64,000 bases of DNA from ZC4RG30 sp046347045 (lineage in GTDB: Bacteria > Pseudomonadota > Gammaproteobacteria > Steroidobacterales > Steroidobacteraceae): contig JAXMGX010000005.1 of the NCBI GenBank assembly GCA_046347045.1, forward strand, positions 186,001-250,000, written 5' to 3'. The notes under the pieces are model-generated. The model saw only the letters and a list, made by a program, of their open reading frames with translations, was not told the DNA's origin and ran no database searches. The stretch's first letter is position 1; the number at the start of each line of letters is the position of its first letter. This document shows positions 51,714 to 59,482 of this stretch, piece after piece. Both the position numbers and the translations under genes were made by a program.

Positions 51714-54344
51714 ATGAGCAAGCGATGCGTCGGGATGCTGGGATGGATGTTGATGCCCATGGCGTCGCTGGCTGCGCAGGTGGGCAATCCCTCGGGCACC
51801 GGGCCATTGCCCGCCGTGGCGCAAAGCCTCGAAACCCTTCCGGGACACACGCTGTTCGCCCCGGTGAAGCTGCCGAAGGATCCGCTGCCACTGCTCGTCT
51901 GGGGCAATGGCGCGTGCCGCGACAATGGCCTGCAGCACGGCGCCTTCCTGCGGCAGATTGCCTCGAACGGCTACATCGTGATCGCGCTGGGCAGGCCGCG
52001 CGAGGAGCGGCCCTTCGAACCGCCCGCAGCGCCGGCCGTCGCGCCACCGCTGGTGCAGCCCGCGGCGCCGGGCACGCCCGATGCGCCGCCGCGCAACACG
52101 CCGGATGAAACGCAGGTTGCGCAGATGTTCGAGGCCATGGACTGGGCCGCGCGCGAGAACGCGCGCCAGGGCGCTGCGCTGGCCGGGCACATCGACATGG
52201 CGCGCATTGCGGTGGCCGGGCATAGCTGCGGCGGATTGCAGGCGCTGGCCGCATCGCATGATCCGCGCGTGAAGACCACGATGGTGATCGACAGCGGCAT
52301 CTACGTGCGGCGCGATGGCGCGCGCAGCGGCGTGAACATCGACAAGTCGCAACTGGCGAAGCTGCATGGCCCGATGCTGTACCTGGCCGGTGGCCCGTCG
52401 GACATCGCGCATCCCAATGCCGCCGACGACGTGGCGCGCATCGAGCAGGTGCCGGTGTTCTTCGGCGAACTGCCGGTGGGTCATGGCGGCACGTTCTGGA
52501 CCGAGCGCGATGGCGGCGCGTGGGTGCGCGTGGCCACGCGCTGGCTCGACTGGAATCTGAAGGGTGATGCGGATGCGGGCTGGGATTTCGCCGGTCCCGC
52601 CTGCCGGCTGTGCACCGACCGGCACTGGAGCGTGGTGCAGAAGCATCTGCCCGCGCCGACCGGCCCCTTCCGGCAGTCGATGTACGTGCCGGTGCGCGAT
52701 GGCACGCTGCTGGCGATGAATGTGTATCGTCCGGCGCGCGACGGCGTGCCGCTGGCCGCGAAGGCGCCGGTGGTGTTCTCGTTCACGCCGTACCGCGCGC
52801 GCTTCTTCGATGCCAACGGGCGGCGCAGCGAACTGGGCAACATGTCGCGCGAGGTGTCGACCGCGCTGCTGGATGCGGGCTATGTGATCGCGGTGGCGGA
52901 CGTCCGCGGCAAGGGCGCCTCGTTCGGCGCGCGGCGCGGATTCCAGGATCGCATCGAGGCCAATGACGGTCATGACCTCGTTCAATGGCTGGCCACGCAG
53001 CCATGGTCCGACGGCAGGGTGGGCATGTACGGCTGCTCGTACCTGGGCGGCACCACGGTGCATGTGGCATCGACCGCGCCGCCGGCGCTGCGCGCGATCT
53101 TCACCGGCGCCACCGACCTCGACAAGTACGCATTCGTGCGCAATGGCGGCATCACCGCACAGTTCAACACGCGGCCCGACGAGCCGCTGACCGACGACCT
53201 TGCCAGCGTGCCGGTGGATGCGGATATGGACGGCGCGCTGCTGAAGATGGCGGTGGCGCAGCATGCGGCCAACACGCCGATGGCTGCGCTGTGGTACGGC
53301 ATGCAGTTTCGCGACAGTGTGTCGACGCTGACCGGCAACCGCTTCTGGGAAGAGGCGGGGCCCTATCCGTACATGGACGCGCTGCGCCGCGCCGGCATCG
53401 CCACGTACTACTGGGGCAACTTCGAGGATGAACCCACGGCGCAGGTGGTGCTGGCCGCGGAGAACCTGGGCAGCCGCCTGCTGCTGGGACCGGGAAGTCA
53501 CTGCGTGCCACCGCCGGGATTCGATCTGGCGGGCGAGGTGCGCGGCTATTTCGACACGACATTGCGCGCGGCGCCGATGGCCTCTGCCCCGCCGCGGGTG
53601 ACGTGGTGGCTGGATGAGGGCAATGGCAGGGGTAGCTGGCATCGCGATGCACGCTGGCCGGGCGTGAAGGCCGCAGTGCAGCGCTGGTACTTGTCGCCGC
53701 AGGCCGCGCCCGCCGCGCGACCGCAGGGTGCCAGGGCGGCACAGGGCAGCGACATGCTGTCGCTGCAGACCCGGCCCGCCGCGACTGCGGCGCCCTCGTT
53801 CCGCGTGAACTACGACGTGGGGTCGGCCGAGTACTTCGCGTTCTGGATCACCTCGCAGCAGGGCAAGGGTTTGAGCTTCGCGATGCCGCCGCTCGATGCG
53901 CCGCATCGGCTGGTGGGCTTCCCGGTGGTGCACCTGCGGGTGGCATCGGATCGGCCCGAGCCGTTGCTGTTCGCATACCTGGAGCAGGTGAGCGCAGATG
54001 GATCCGCCACCGTGCTGGCCTTCGGGCGCCAGGCCGCGGCGATGCGCAAGACCGGCGTCGCGCCATACGACACGCTGGGGCTGCCGTGGATGACGGGGCG
54101 GGCCGCAGACTTCGCGCCGCTGCAGCCGGGCAAGGCCGTGGATGTGGAGTTCGCGCTGACTGCAGTGTCGAAGGTGGTGCCGGCTGGCGCGCGGCTGCGG
54201 CTGGTGATCACCGGCGCAGACCCGCGTCAGCGCAACCTTGCGCAGTTGAAGCTCGATCCACCGCCACTTCTCAGGGTGGAGACCGGCGGCAGCAGCGGTT
54301 CCTGGCTGGAGTTGCCGCTGCAGCGCAGCATGAATCCCATGTAA
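51714..54344 (+). CDS. Fusion of two exported hydrolases (alpha/beta hydrolase + CocE/NonD)
   Basis: An 876-aa protein. After a signal peptide (WMLMPMASLAAQ), residues ~25-300 are one alpha/beta hydrolase (LPLLVWGNGACRDNG, nucleophile in AGHSCGGLQALAASHD, VPVFFGELPVGHGG with His). Residues ~330-870 are a CocE/NonD-type X-Pro dipeptidyl-peptidase fold (VRDGTLLAMNVYRP, VADVRGKGAS, GMYGCSYLGGTTVH, GPGSHCVP) with a C-terminal jelly-roll. Each half has its own Ser and His. Usually these occur as separate proteins; CocE alone is ~550-600 aa. It probably cleaves an ester or amide in the periplasm. ATG 51714 follows GGGTGGG. Confidence 0.82.
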   Translation: MSKRCVGMLGWMLMPMASLAAQVGNPSGTGPLPAVAQSLETLPGHTLFAPVKLPKDPLPLLVWGNGACRDNGLQHGAFLRQIASNGYIVIALGRPREERPFEPPAAPAVAPPLVQPAAPGTPDAPPRNTPDETQVAQMFEAMDWAARENARQGAALAGHIDMARIAVAGHSCGGLQALAASHDPRVKTTMVIDSGIYVRRDGARSGVNIDKSQLAKLHGPMLYLAGGPSDIAHPNAADDVARIEQVPVFFGELPVGHGGTFWTERDGGAWVRVATRWLDWNLKGDADAGWDFAGPACRLCTDRHWSVVQKHLPAPTGPFRQSMYVPVRDGTLLAMNVYRPARDGVPLAAKAPVVFSFTPYRARFFDANGRRSELGNMSREVSTALLDAGYVIAVADVRGKGASFGARRGFQDRIEANDGHDLVQWLATQPWSDGRVGMYGCSYLGGTTVHVASTAPPALRAIFTGATDLDKYAFVRNGGITAQFNTRPDEPLTDDLASVPVDADMDGALLKMAVAQHAANTPMAALWYGMQFRDSVSTLTGNRFWEEAGPYPYMDALRRAGIATYYWGNFEDEPTAQVVLAAENLGSRLLLGPGSHCVPPPGFDLAGEVRGYFDTTLRAAPMASAPPRVTWWLDEGNGRGSWHRDARWPGVKAAVQRWYLSPQAAPAARPQGARAAQGSDMLSLQTRPAATAAPSFRVNYDVGSAEYFAFWITSQQGKGLSFAMPPLDAPHRLVGFPVVHLRVASDRPEPLLFAYLEQVSADGSATVLAFGRQAAAMRKTGVAPYDTLGLPWMTGRAADFAPLQPGKAVDVEFALTAVSKVVPAGARLRLVITGADPRQRNLAQLKLDPPPLLRVETGGSSGSWLELPLQRSMNPM

Positions 54345-54353
54345 GCGCTTGCT
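54340..54353. promoter_or_regulatory. LacI-type operator site 6 (TonB receptor 4)
   Basis: TGTAAGCGCTTGCT overlaps the TAA stop of the hydrolase-fusion gene and the -35 (TTGCTC, 54349-54354) of the receptor 4 promoter. Confidence 0.8.
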
Positions 54354-54377
54354 CCGGACGGTGAGGCGGGCTAGATT
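54349..54377 (+). promoter_or_regulatory. Promoter of TonB receptor 4
   Basis: TTGCTC (-35, 54349-54354), a 17-base spacer and TAGATT (-10, 54372-54377) precede the receptor gene by 41 bases. The -35 is covered by a LacI operator, and the expected start point falls in the GntR-type boxes at 54379-54400. Confidence 0.6.
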
Positions 54378-54378
54378 A

Positions 54379-54400
54379 TTGTTGACAATTTTGTGAACAA
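54379..54400. promoter_or_regulatory. Tandem TTGT-N2-ACAA boxes (GntR/FCD-type)
   Basis: TTGTTGACAA (54379-54388) and TTGTGAACAA (54391-54400) repeat at a 12-base spacing. This short dyad is typical of FCD-subfamily GntR operators, and a GntR/FCD gene lies 2.7 kb downstream. It is placed where a bound repressor would block the start of receptor 4 transcription. Confidence 0.55.
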
Positions 54401-54418
54401 GAAGTCCCGGGGGTTCTG

Positions 54419-57088
54419 ATGAACGGAAGTGCCGTTTCGCAGGCTGTACGTCGCGTGCTGGTGGGCGCGGGCCTCGTGCTGGTGGGCTCGGGTGCGGTGC
54501 TGGCGGCCTCGGCCGACGACACCGAACTCGCCGAAGTGGTGGTGACCGGCAGCCGCGTGCGTGGCGCGCAGCCAGTGGGGTCCGCCGTGATCGCGCTCGA
54601 CCGCGATGCGCTGGTGGACGCGGGGCAGGTGACCGTCGACCGCATCATCAAGGACATTCCGCAGAACTTCGACCTGGGCGTCAGCGAGAACTCGCGCGGA
54701 CAGTCCGGCGGCTCGGGCAACATCGTCTACGGCAACACCGTGAACCTGCGCGGCATCGGGCCCTATGCGACGCTGGTGATGGTGGATGGCCATCGCGTCA
54801 CCAACAATTCCCGCAGCACCGATCCCTCGATCCTGCCGACGCTGGCCGTGGGCCGCGTGGAAGTGGTTGCCGATGGCGCTTCGGCCATCTATGGCTCGGA
54901 CGCCGTGGCGGGCGTGGTGAACCTGATCCCGCGGCGCGACCTCGACGGCGCCGAGGTCTTCGGCCGCAAGGGCTTCACGCGCAACGGCGATTTCAAGGAG
55001 GCCGTGGTCGGGGCCGCAGTGGGCAAGGTATGGGGCGGTGGTCAGGTCATGCTGGCCTACGAGCACGTGGACCGCGACAACCTCTCCGGTGACGCCCGCG
55101 GCTTCTTCGTCGGCGACCAGCGCAATTCCGGCGGACGCGACTATCGCACCACGCGCTGCAGTCCCGGCACGCTGGTGATCGGCACCACCACCTATGCGAT
55201 ACCCGCGACGGGTCTTACCTCTGCAAACGTCGGCAGCCTGGTGGCGGGCTCCGCCAACCGCTGCGACGAACTCACCGGGCAGGACCTGATCCCGAAGCAG
55301 AAATACGATTCCTTCGGCATGACGGCGACGCAGGAAGTGACGCCCTGGCTCAGCTTCTTCGCCGATGGCTACTACAGCAACCGCAGCTTCTATCGTCGCA
55401 GCGCATATGCCAGCACGCGGCTGACCGTGCCGCAGACCAATGCCTTCTTCGTGCGGCCGGCAGGTTTCACCGGCACCTCGTATTCCATCGACTACAACTT
55501 CATCGGCGACCTGCCCAGCAACGATTCCTGGGGCCATGCGAAGAACTGGCAGATCACGCCCGGTGCGCGCATCAAGCTGCCGCACGACTGGCAGGTGGAG
55601 GCGCTGTTCGACTACGGCAAGACGCGCGACAACTCGCTGCAGTACTTCGGTACCAACAACGCGGCGCTGACTGCCGCGCTTGCCAGTTCCGATCCGGCGA
55701 CCGCCTTCGATCCCTATGGCCTGCATCGCACGCAGTCACTGGTGTTGGCGGGCATCGCGAACCAGATCTTCTTCGCGCCCACCAACAGCGACTTCAAGGG
55801 CTACGAACTGCGGCTGAACGGCGCGCTGTTCAAGCTGCCGGGCGGCGACGTGGCGCTGGCGGCGGGGTATGAGCGGCAGGAGAACGACGTGGCGCTGGGC
55901 TCTGCGCGCGGCGCGCCGACGCTGCCGCTGTCGTGGCGCTACTTCGGTCGCAACGTGAACTCCGGCTATGCGGAGTTGCAGGTGCCGATCGTGGGTGCGG
56001 CCAATGCCCGCGCGGGAATCCGCCGGCTGACGCTGAACGCCGCCGTGCGCCATGACGACTACAGCGACGTGGGCAGCACCACCAACGAGAAGTTCGGCGC
56101 CACCTGGCGTCCGGTGGACACCCTGGCCATCCGTGCCAGCTACGGCACGTCGTTCCGTGCGCCGCTGATCTCGCAGATCTACGGCAACAGCAACAACCTG
56201 TTCGTGCAGAGCTACCAGAATCCGGCGGGTGGCGCGGCCATCACCGGCGTGGCGCTGTCGGGTGAAAATCGCGACCTGGGACCGGAGACGGCGACGACCT
56301 GGTCCACCGGCTTCGACTGGGATATCAACGATGACCTGAAGACCAGCCTCACGTACTTCGACATCAAGTACAAGGGGCAGGTGGACAGCTACCTGTCGAA
56401 CCTGGCGATCCTGGCGCGAGAGGCGGATTTCGCCGGCACCGGCATCATCCTGCGCGGCACGGCCGCGGCCACGCGCGTGCAGGAGCTGATCAACCAGGGC
56501 GTCGGCGTCGTGGGTACATTGCCCGGCGGCAGCGCGGCCAACGTCACCGTGTTCGTCGACGGGCGCAGCCAGAACCTCAGTGTGTCGCGGATGAAGGGCC
56601 TCGACCTCGCATCGAACTACCGGCTGCGCACCGCCGACCACGGTACCTTCACGTTCTCGCTGAGCGGGTCCTACCTCACGGACTTCAACGTCGCCATCAC
56701 GTCGACCGCGGCGCCCACCGACCGGCTCAACACCATCTTCAATCCGCTGAAGCTGAAGCTGCGCGGCGCGGTGAACTGGAGCCTGGGCCAGTGGCGCGCC
56801 GGCATGGTGGTGAACCGCGTGCATGGCTACCAGAACAATGCCGTGACGCCGGTGGAGTCGGTGGGTCCCTACACGCCAGTGGACCTGACGCTGAACCGCG
56901 ATCTTTCCGACCTGGGTGGCTGGCTGGGCTCGGGCCTCGATGTCGGGCTTGAGATCCGCAATGCCTTCGACGAATCGCCGCCGTACGTGAACCTGGCGCC
57001 CAGCGTCAACGGCAGCGGCGGCTACGATGCCACTGCGTCGAATCCCGTCGGGCGCCTGTTCGCGATCAGCCTGCGCAAGAAGTGGTGA
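54419..57088 (+). CDS. TonB-dependent receptor 4
   Basis: An 889-aa outer-membrane receptor. A signal peptide (LVGSGAVLAASADD) is followed by a TonB box region (LAEVVVTGSRVRG), a plug with NLRGIGPYATLVMVDGHR and VEVVADGASAIYGSDAVAGVVNLIPRR, and a barrel ending in RLFAISLRKKW. The plug type is that of receptor 3. CCCGGGGG lies upstream of the ATG. It has both a LacI operator over its -35 and two GntR-type boxes at the likely transcription start. It is therefore the probable junction between the LacI island and the downstream GntR operon. A hairpin follows the stop. Confidence 0.93.
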   Translation: MNGSAVSQAVRRVLVGAGLVLVGSGAVLAASADDTELAEVVVTGSRVRGAQPVGSAVIALDRDALVDAGQVTVDRIIKDIPQNFDLGVSENSRGQSGGSGNIVYGNTVNLRGIGPYATLVMVDGHRVTNNSRSTDPSILPTLAVGRVEVVADGASAIYGSDAVAGVVNLIPRRDLDGAEVFGRKGFTRNGDFKEAVVGAAVGKVWGGGQVMLAYEHVDRDNLSGDARGFFVGDQRNSGGRDYRTTRCSPGTLVIGTTTYAIPATGLTSANVGSLVAGSANRCDELTGQDLIPKQKYDSFGMTATQEVTPWLSFFADGYYSNRSFYRRSAYASTRLTVPQTNAFFVRPAGFTGTSYSIDYNFIGDLPSNDSWGHAKNWQITPGARIKLPHDWQVEALFDYGKTRDNSLQYFGTNNAALTAALASSDPATAFDPYGLHRTQSLVLAGIANQIFFAPTNSDFKGYELRLNGALFKLPGGDVALAAGYERQENDVALGSARGAPTLPLSWRYFGRNVNSGYAELQVPIVGAANARAGIRRLTLNAAVRHDDYSDVGSTTNEKFGATWRPVDTLAIRASYGTSFRAPLISQIYGNSNNLFVQSYQNPAGGAAITGVALSGENRDLGPETATTWSTGFDWDINDDLKTSLTYFDIKYKGQVDSYLSNLAILAREADFAGTGIILRGTAAATRVQELINQGVGVVGTLPGGSAANVTVFVDGRSQNLSVSRMKGLDLASNYRLRTADHGTFTFSLSGSYLTDFNVAITSTAAPTDRLNTIFNPLKLKLRGAVNWSLGQWRAGMVVNRVHGYQNNAVTPVESVGPYTPVDLTLNRDLSDLGGWLGSGLDVGLEIRNAFDESPPYVNLAPSVNGSGGYDATASNPVGRLFAISLRKKW

Positions 57089-57093
57089 GGCGC

Positions 57094-57116
57094 CGGGCGG
57101 CGTTGCGCGCCGCCCG
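57094..57116. terminator. GC-rich hairpin between receptor 4 and gntR-type gene
   Basis: A perfect 9-bp stem (CGGGCGGCG / CGCCGCCCG) with a TTGCG loop in the 36-base convergent gap. It can stop transcription from both sides; there is no strong T-tract. Confidence 0.65.
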
Positions 57117-57124
57117 CGTCCCGC

Positions 57125-57880
57125 TCAGGTGTCGAAATGCGTGTTGAGCTCGATCAGTGCCTCGAGGCCGTTGTGAATGTGCGCCCGCATGGCCTGTTCG
57201 GCAGCGTCGGCGCGGCCCTCGACAATGGCGGCGGTGATGATGCGATGGTCGGCATTGGCCGAGGCGATGCGCTGCGCGGTGTAGAAGCTGGCGAACAGCA
57301 GCCGGTAGATGGGCACGGTGAGCCGCTTCAGGAACTGGGCGATGTACTCGTTGCCCGAGCCGGCAATGATCAGGCCGTGCCAGGTTCCATTGAGGCGGGC
57401 GAAACGGTCATGATTGCCGCTGTGTTCGCCCTCGTTGAGTTCGAGCTGGATTTCCCCCAGACGCTGGCGCAGCGCCGCGTCCGCGCGCAACGCGCATTCG
57501 CGCGCCGCAAGGCCTTCGAGTGCCATGCGCGCCTGATAGACCTGGCGCACCTCGTCGCGGCCCAGGCGCTTCACCGAGGCGCCGCGGAATTCCTCGATGG
57601 TCAGCAGTCCCTCGGACTCCAGCCGGCGCAGCGCCTCGCGCACCTTGCCGCGGCTGGCGCCGGTGGCCGCGACGATGTCGGCCTCGACCAGGCGCTGGCC
57701 GGGCACGAGCCGGCCGTGGCGGATGTGTTCGCGCACCCAGTCCACCACCACCGCGGTGCCCGCGGCGCCGCGCACGCCGGCTTTTGTCGCGCGCGCCGCG
57801 GCGGCACGCTGCCGCGCCGGTTTGCGTGTGGCGGTGGTTGCGCGCTGGCGCGGGGCGGTGCGGGTTGAGGTGCGTGGCAT
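57125..57880 (-). CDS. GntR-family (FCD) transcriptional regulator
   Basis: A 251-aa protein. A basic Arg/Ala/Thr-rich N-terminal tail (~1-40) precedes a GntR winged HTH (VDWVREHIRHGRLVPGQRLVEADIVAATGASRGKVREALRRLESEGLL). An all-helical FCD domain follows with its metal/ligand residues (LNEGEHSGNHDRFARLNGTWHGLI, DHRIITAAI, HIHNGLEAL). FCD regulators sense small organic acids. Its ATG overlaps the divergent CapA-like start (CATG), so the two genes have no intergenic region and the promoters must lie inside the opposing genes, unless either start is further in. Candidate target boxes are at 54379-54400. Confidence 0.9.
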   Translation of the reverse strand: MPRTSTRTAPRQRATTATRKPARQRAAAARATKAGVRGAAGTAVVVDWVREHIRHGRLVPGQRLVEADIVAATGASRGKVREALRRLESEGLLTIEEFRGASVKRLGRDEVRQVYQARMALEGLAARECALRADAALRQRLGEIQLELNEGEHSGNHDRFARLNGTWHGLIIAGSGNEYIAQFLKRLTVPIYRLLFASFYTAQRIASANADHRIITAAIVEGRADAAEQAMRAHIHNGLEALIELNTHFDT

Positions 57881-59033
57881 GGCGGCAACGATGATCGAGC
57901 AAAGGCCCATCGTCGTGCAATCACCGGCTGCACTGACCGTGCTGCTGACGGGCGACATGGTGCTGGATGTGCCGGACGCCGATCACTGGCTGTCGGGCAT
58001 CGCGCCGGCATTGCGCGCGGCGGACCTCGCCATCGCGCATCTGGAAGTGCCGCATACCCGGCGCGGCGCGGAACTGGCCGGCGATGTGCCAGCGCCCGGC
58101 GCCGACCCCGACCATCTGGATGCACTGGCGCGCGCCGGCGTGGGACTGGTGTCGATGGCGGGCAACCACATCGCCGATTGCGGCGCCGAGGGCATCGCCG
58201 ACACGCTGCAGCGGCTGGATGCGCTGGGCATCGGCCACGCCGGCGCCGGTGCCGATCTCGCCGCGGCGTCGCGGCCGGCCTGCCTCGAGCGCCGTGGCCG
58301 GCGCGTGATCCTGCTCAGCTACAACTGCGTGGGACCGGAAGCTGCCTGGGCGGACCAGGCACGCGCGGGTTGCAACTACCTGCGCATCGAGAGCAGTGAT
58401 GGGCGGCCCGTGGCGCCGGCCGTGCCATTGGTGGCGCCCAGCGGCGAAGCGCTCGATCGCCTGCGCGCGGATATCACCGCGGTGCGGCGCGACGCGGATC
58501 TGCTGGTGGTGGCGCTGCACAAGGGCATCGTGCACACGCCCGCGGTGCTCGCGCCCTACGAACGGCCGCTGGCCGAAGCCGCGCTGGATGCCGGCGCCGA
58601 TGTGGTCGTGGGTCACCACGCGCACATCCTGCGTGGCGTGGAGCTGCGCCGGGGTCGTCCACTGTTCCATGGACTTGGAAACGGCTGCGTGGTGACGCGC
58701 GCGTTGAGTCCGGCGCAGGATCATCCGGCGCGTGCCGCCTGGGCGAGGAAGCGGCGCGAGATGTTCGGCTTCGAGCCGGATCCGCGCTATGAGCTCGCAC
58801 CATTCCATCCGGAAGCAGTGCATGCCGTACTCGGCGTGGTGCGCATCGAGGCCGATGGCCGGATGCGCATGGGTGTGATCCCGGTGCACGTGGAGCCGCC
58901 CGGCCGGCCGGTGTGCGTGGATGATGTGCGCGCGGACCAGGTGATCGCCTACCTCGACCGCATCGGCGCGATGGCCGGATTGCCTGCGCGCCGCTGGCAG
59001 CGCGAGGGGCAATGGTTGTGGTGGTGCACGTGA
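57879..59033 (+). CDS. CapA/PgsA-family metallophosphoesterase-like protein 2
   Basis: A 384-aa protein without a signal peptide. PGA_cap motifs: LLTGDMVLD, LAIAHLEVPHT, GLVSMAGNHIADCGAEG, VVALHKGIVHT (the usual HWG is altered to HKG), GADVVVGHHAHILRGVELRRG and LFHGLGNGCVV. It is a paralog of the CapA-like gene at 49021, the same length but diverged. It heads a tight operon with TRAP subunits and CoA enzymes, so a catabolic hydrolase role is more likely than capsule synthesis. ATG 57879 overlaps the gntR start; ATG 57891 is an alternative. Confidence 0.78.
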   Translation: MAATMIEQRPIVVQSPAALTVLLTGDMVLDVPDADHWLSGIAPALRAADLAIAHLEVPHTRRGAELAGDVPAPGADPDHLDALARAGVGLVSMAGNHIADCGAEGIADTLQRLDALGIGHAGAGADLAAASRPACLERRGRRVILLSYNCVGPEAAWADQARAGCNYLRIESSDGRPVAPAVPLVAPSGEALDRLRADITAVRRDADLLVVALHKGIVHTPAVLAPYERPLAEAALDAGADVVVGHHAHILRGVELRRGRPLFHGLGNGCVVTRALSPAQDHPARAAWARKRREMFGFEPDPRYELAPFHPEAVHAVLGVVRIEADGRMRMGVIPVHVEPPGRPVCVDDVRADQVIAYLDRIGAMAGLPARRWQREGQWLWWCT

Positions 59034-59482
59034 AACACCTGCGCTCGACGCTGGTGTGGGTGGGTGGCGGCGCGCTGCTGGTGGCGATGCTGGTGGATAC
59101 CACCGCCATGCTGGGCAGGCAGTTGCGGCTGCCGCTGCTGGGCGCGATCGAGATCGTGCAGGCGGCGGTGCTGTTCGCCTCCGCTGGCGCGCTGCTGCTG
59201 GCCACGCTCGAAGGTTCGCATGCGCGCGTGCACCTGCTGCTCGACCGCCTGCCGCCGCGCTGGCAGGCGCGATTGCACCGGATGCAGTCGGTGCTGGCGC
59301 TGCTGCTCTACGCCGGGCTGCTGCTGGGCTCGGCGTGGATCGCGCGCGATCTGTGGAGCGGACACGAGGAAAGTGAACTGCTGCGCCTGCCTTACCGGCC
59401 GCTGCGCATCACGGTGGTGCTGGTGCTGGTGGCGCTGCTGGTGGATGCCGCACGGCGCATCGTGGCGCGGGTGCGTGAATGA
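59030..59482 (+). CDS. TRAP transporter small permease (DctQ type)
   Basis: About 150 aa with four hydrophobic helices: TLVWVGGGALLVAMLVDTTAML, LGAIEIVQAAVLFASAGALLLAT, VLALLLYAGLLLGSAWIA and RITVVLVLVALLVDAARRI. The HARVHLLLDRLPPR loop after helix 2 is typical of DctQ. GTG 59030 overlaps the CapA-like stop (GTGA), matching the other junctions of this operon; ATG 59012 with GAGGGG is the alternative. The large subunit follows with an ATGA overlap. It pairs with DctM to import an organic acid using a sodium gradient, in systems that also need a DctP binding protein. Confidence 0.85.
   Translation: MKHLRSTLVWVGGGALLVAMLVDTTAMLGRQLRLPLLGAIEIVQAAVLFASAGALLLATLEGSHARVHLLLDRLPPRWQARLHRMQSVLALLLYAGLLLGSAWIARDLWSGHEESELLRLPYRPLRITVVLVLVALLVDAARRIVARVRE

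Noticed and set aside
54382..54387. TTGACA as a consensus -35 before TonB receptor 4
   Set aside because: No -10 lies 16-18 bases downstream. The hexamer is better explained as part of the first TTGT-N2-ACAA box; TTGCTC/TAGATT upstream is the better promoter.
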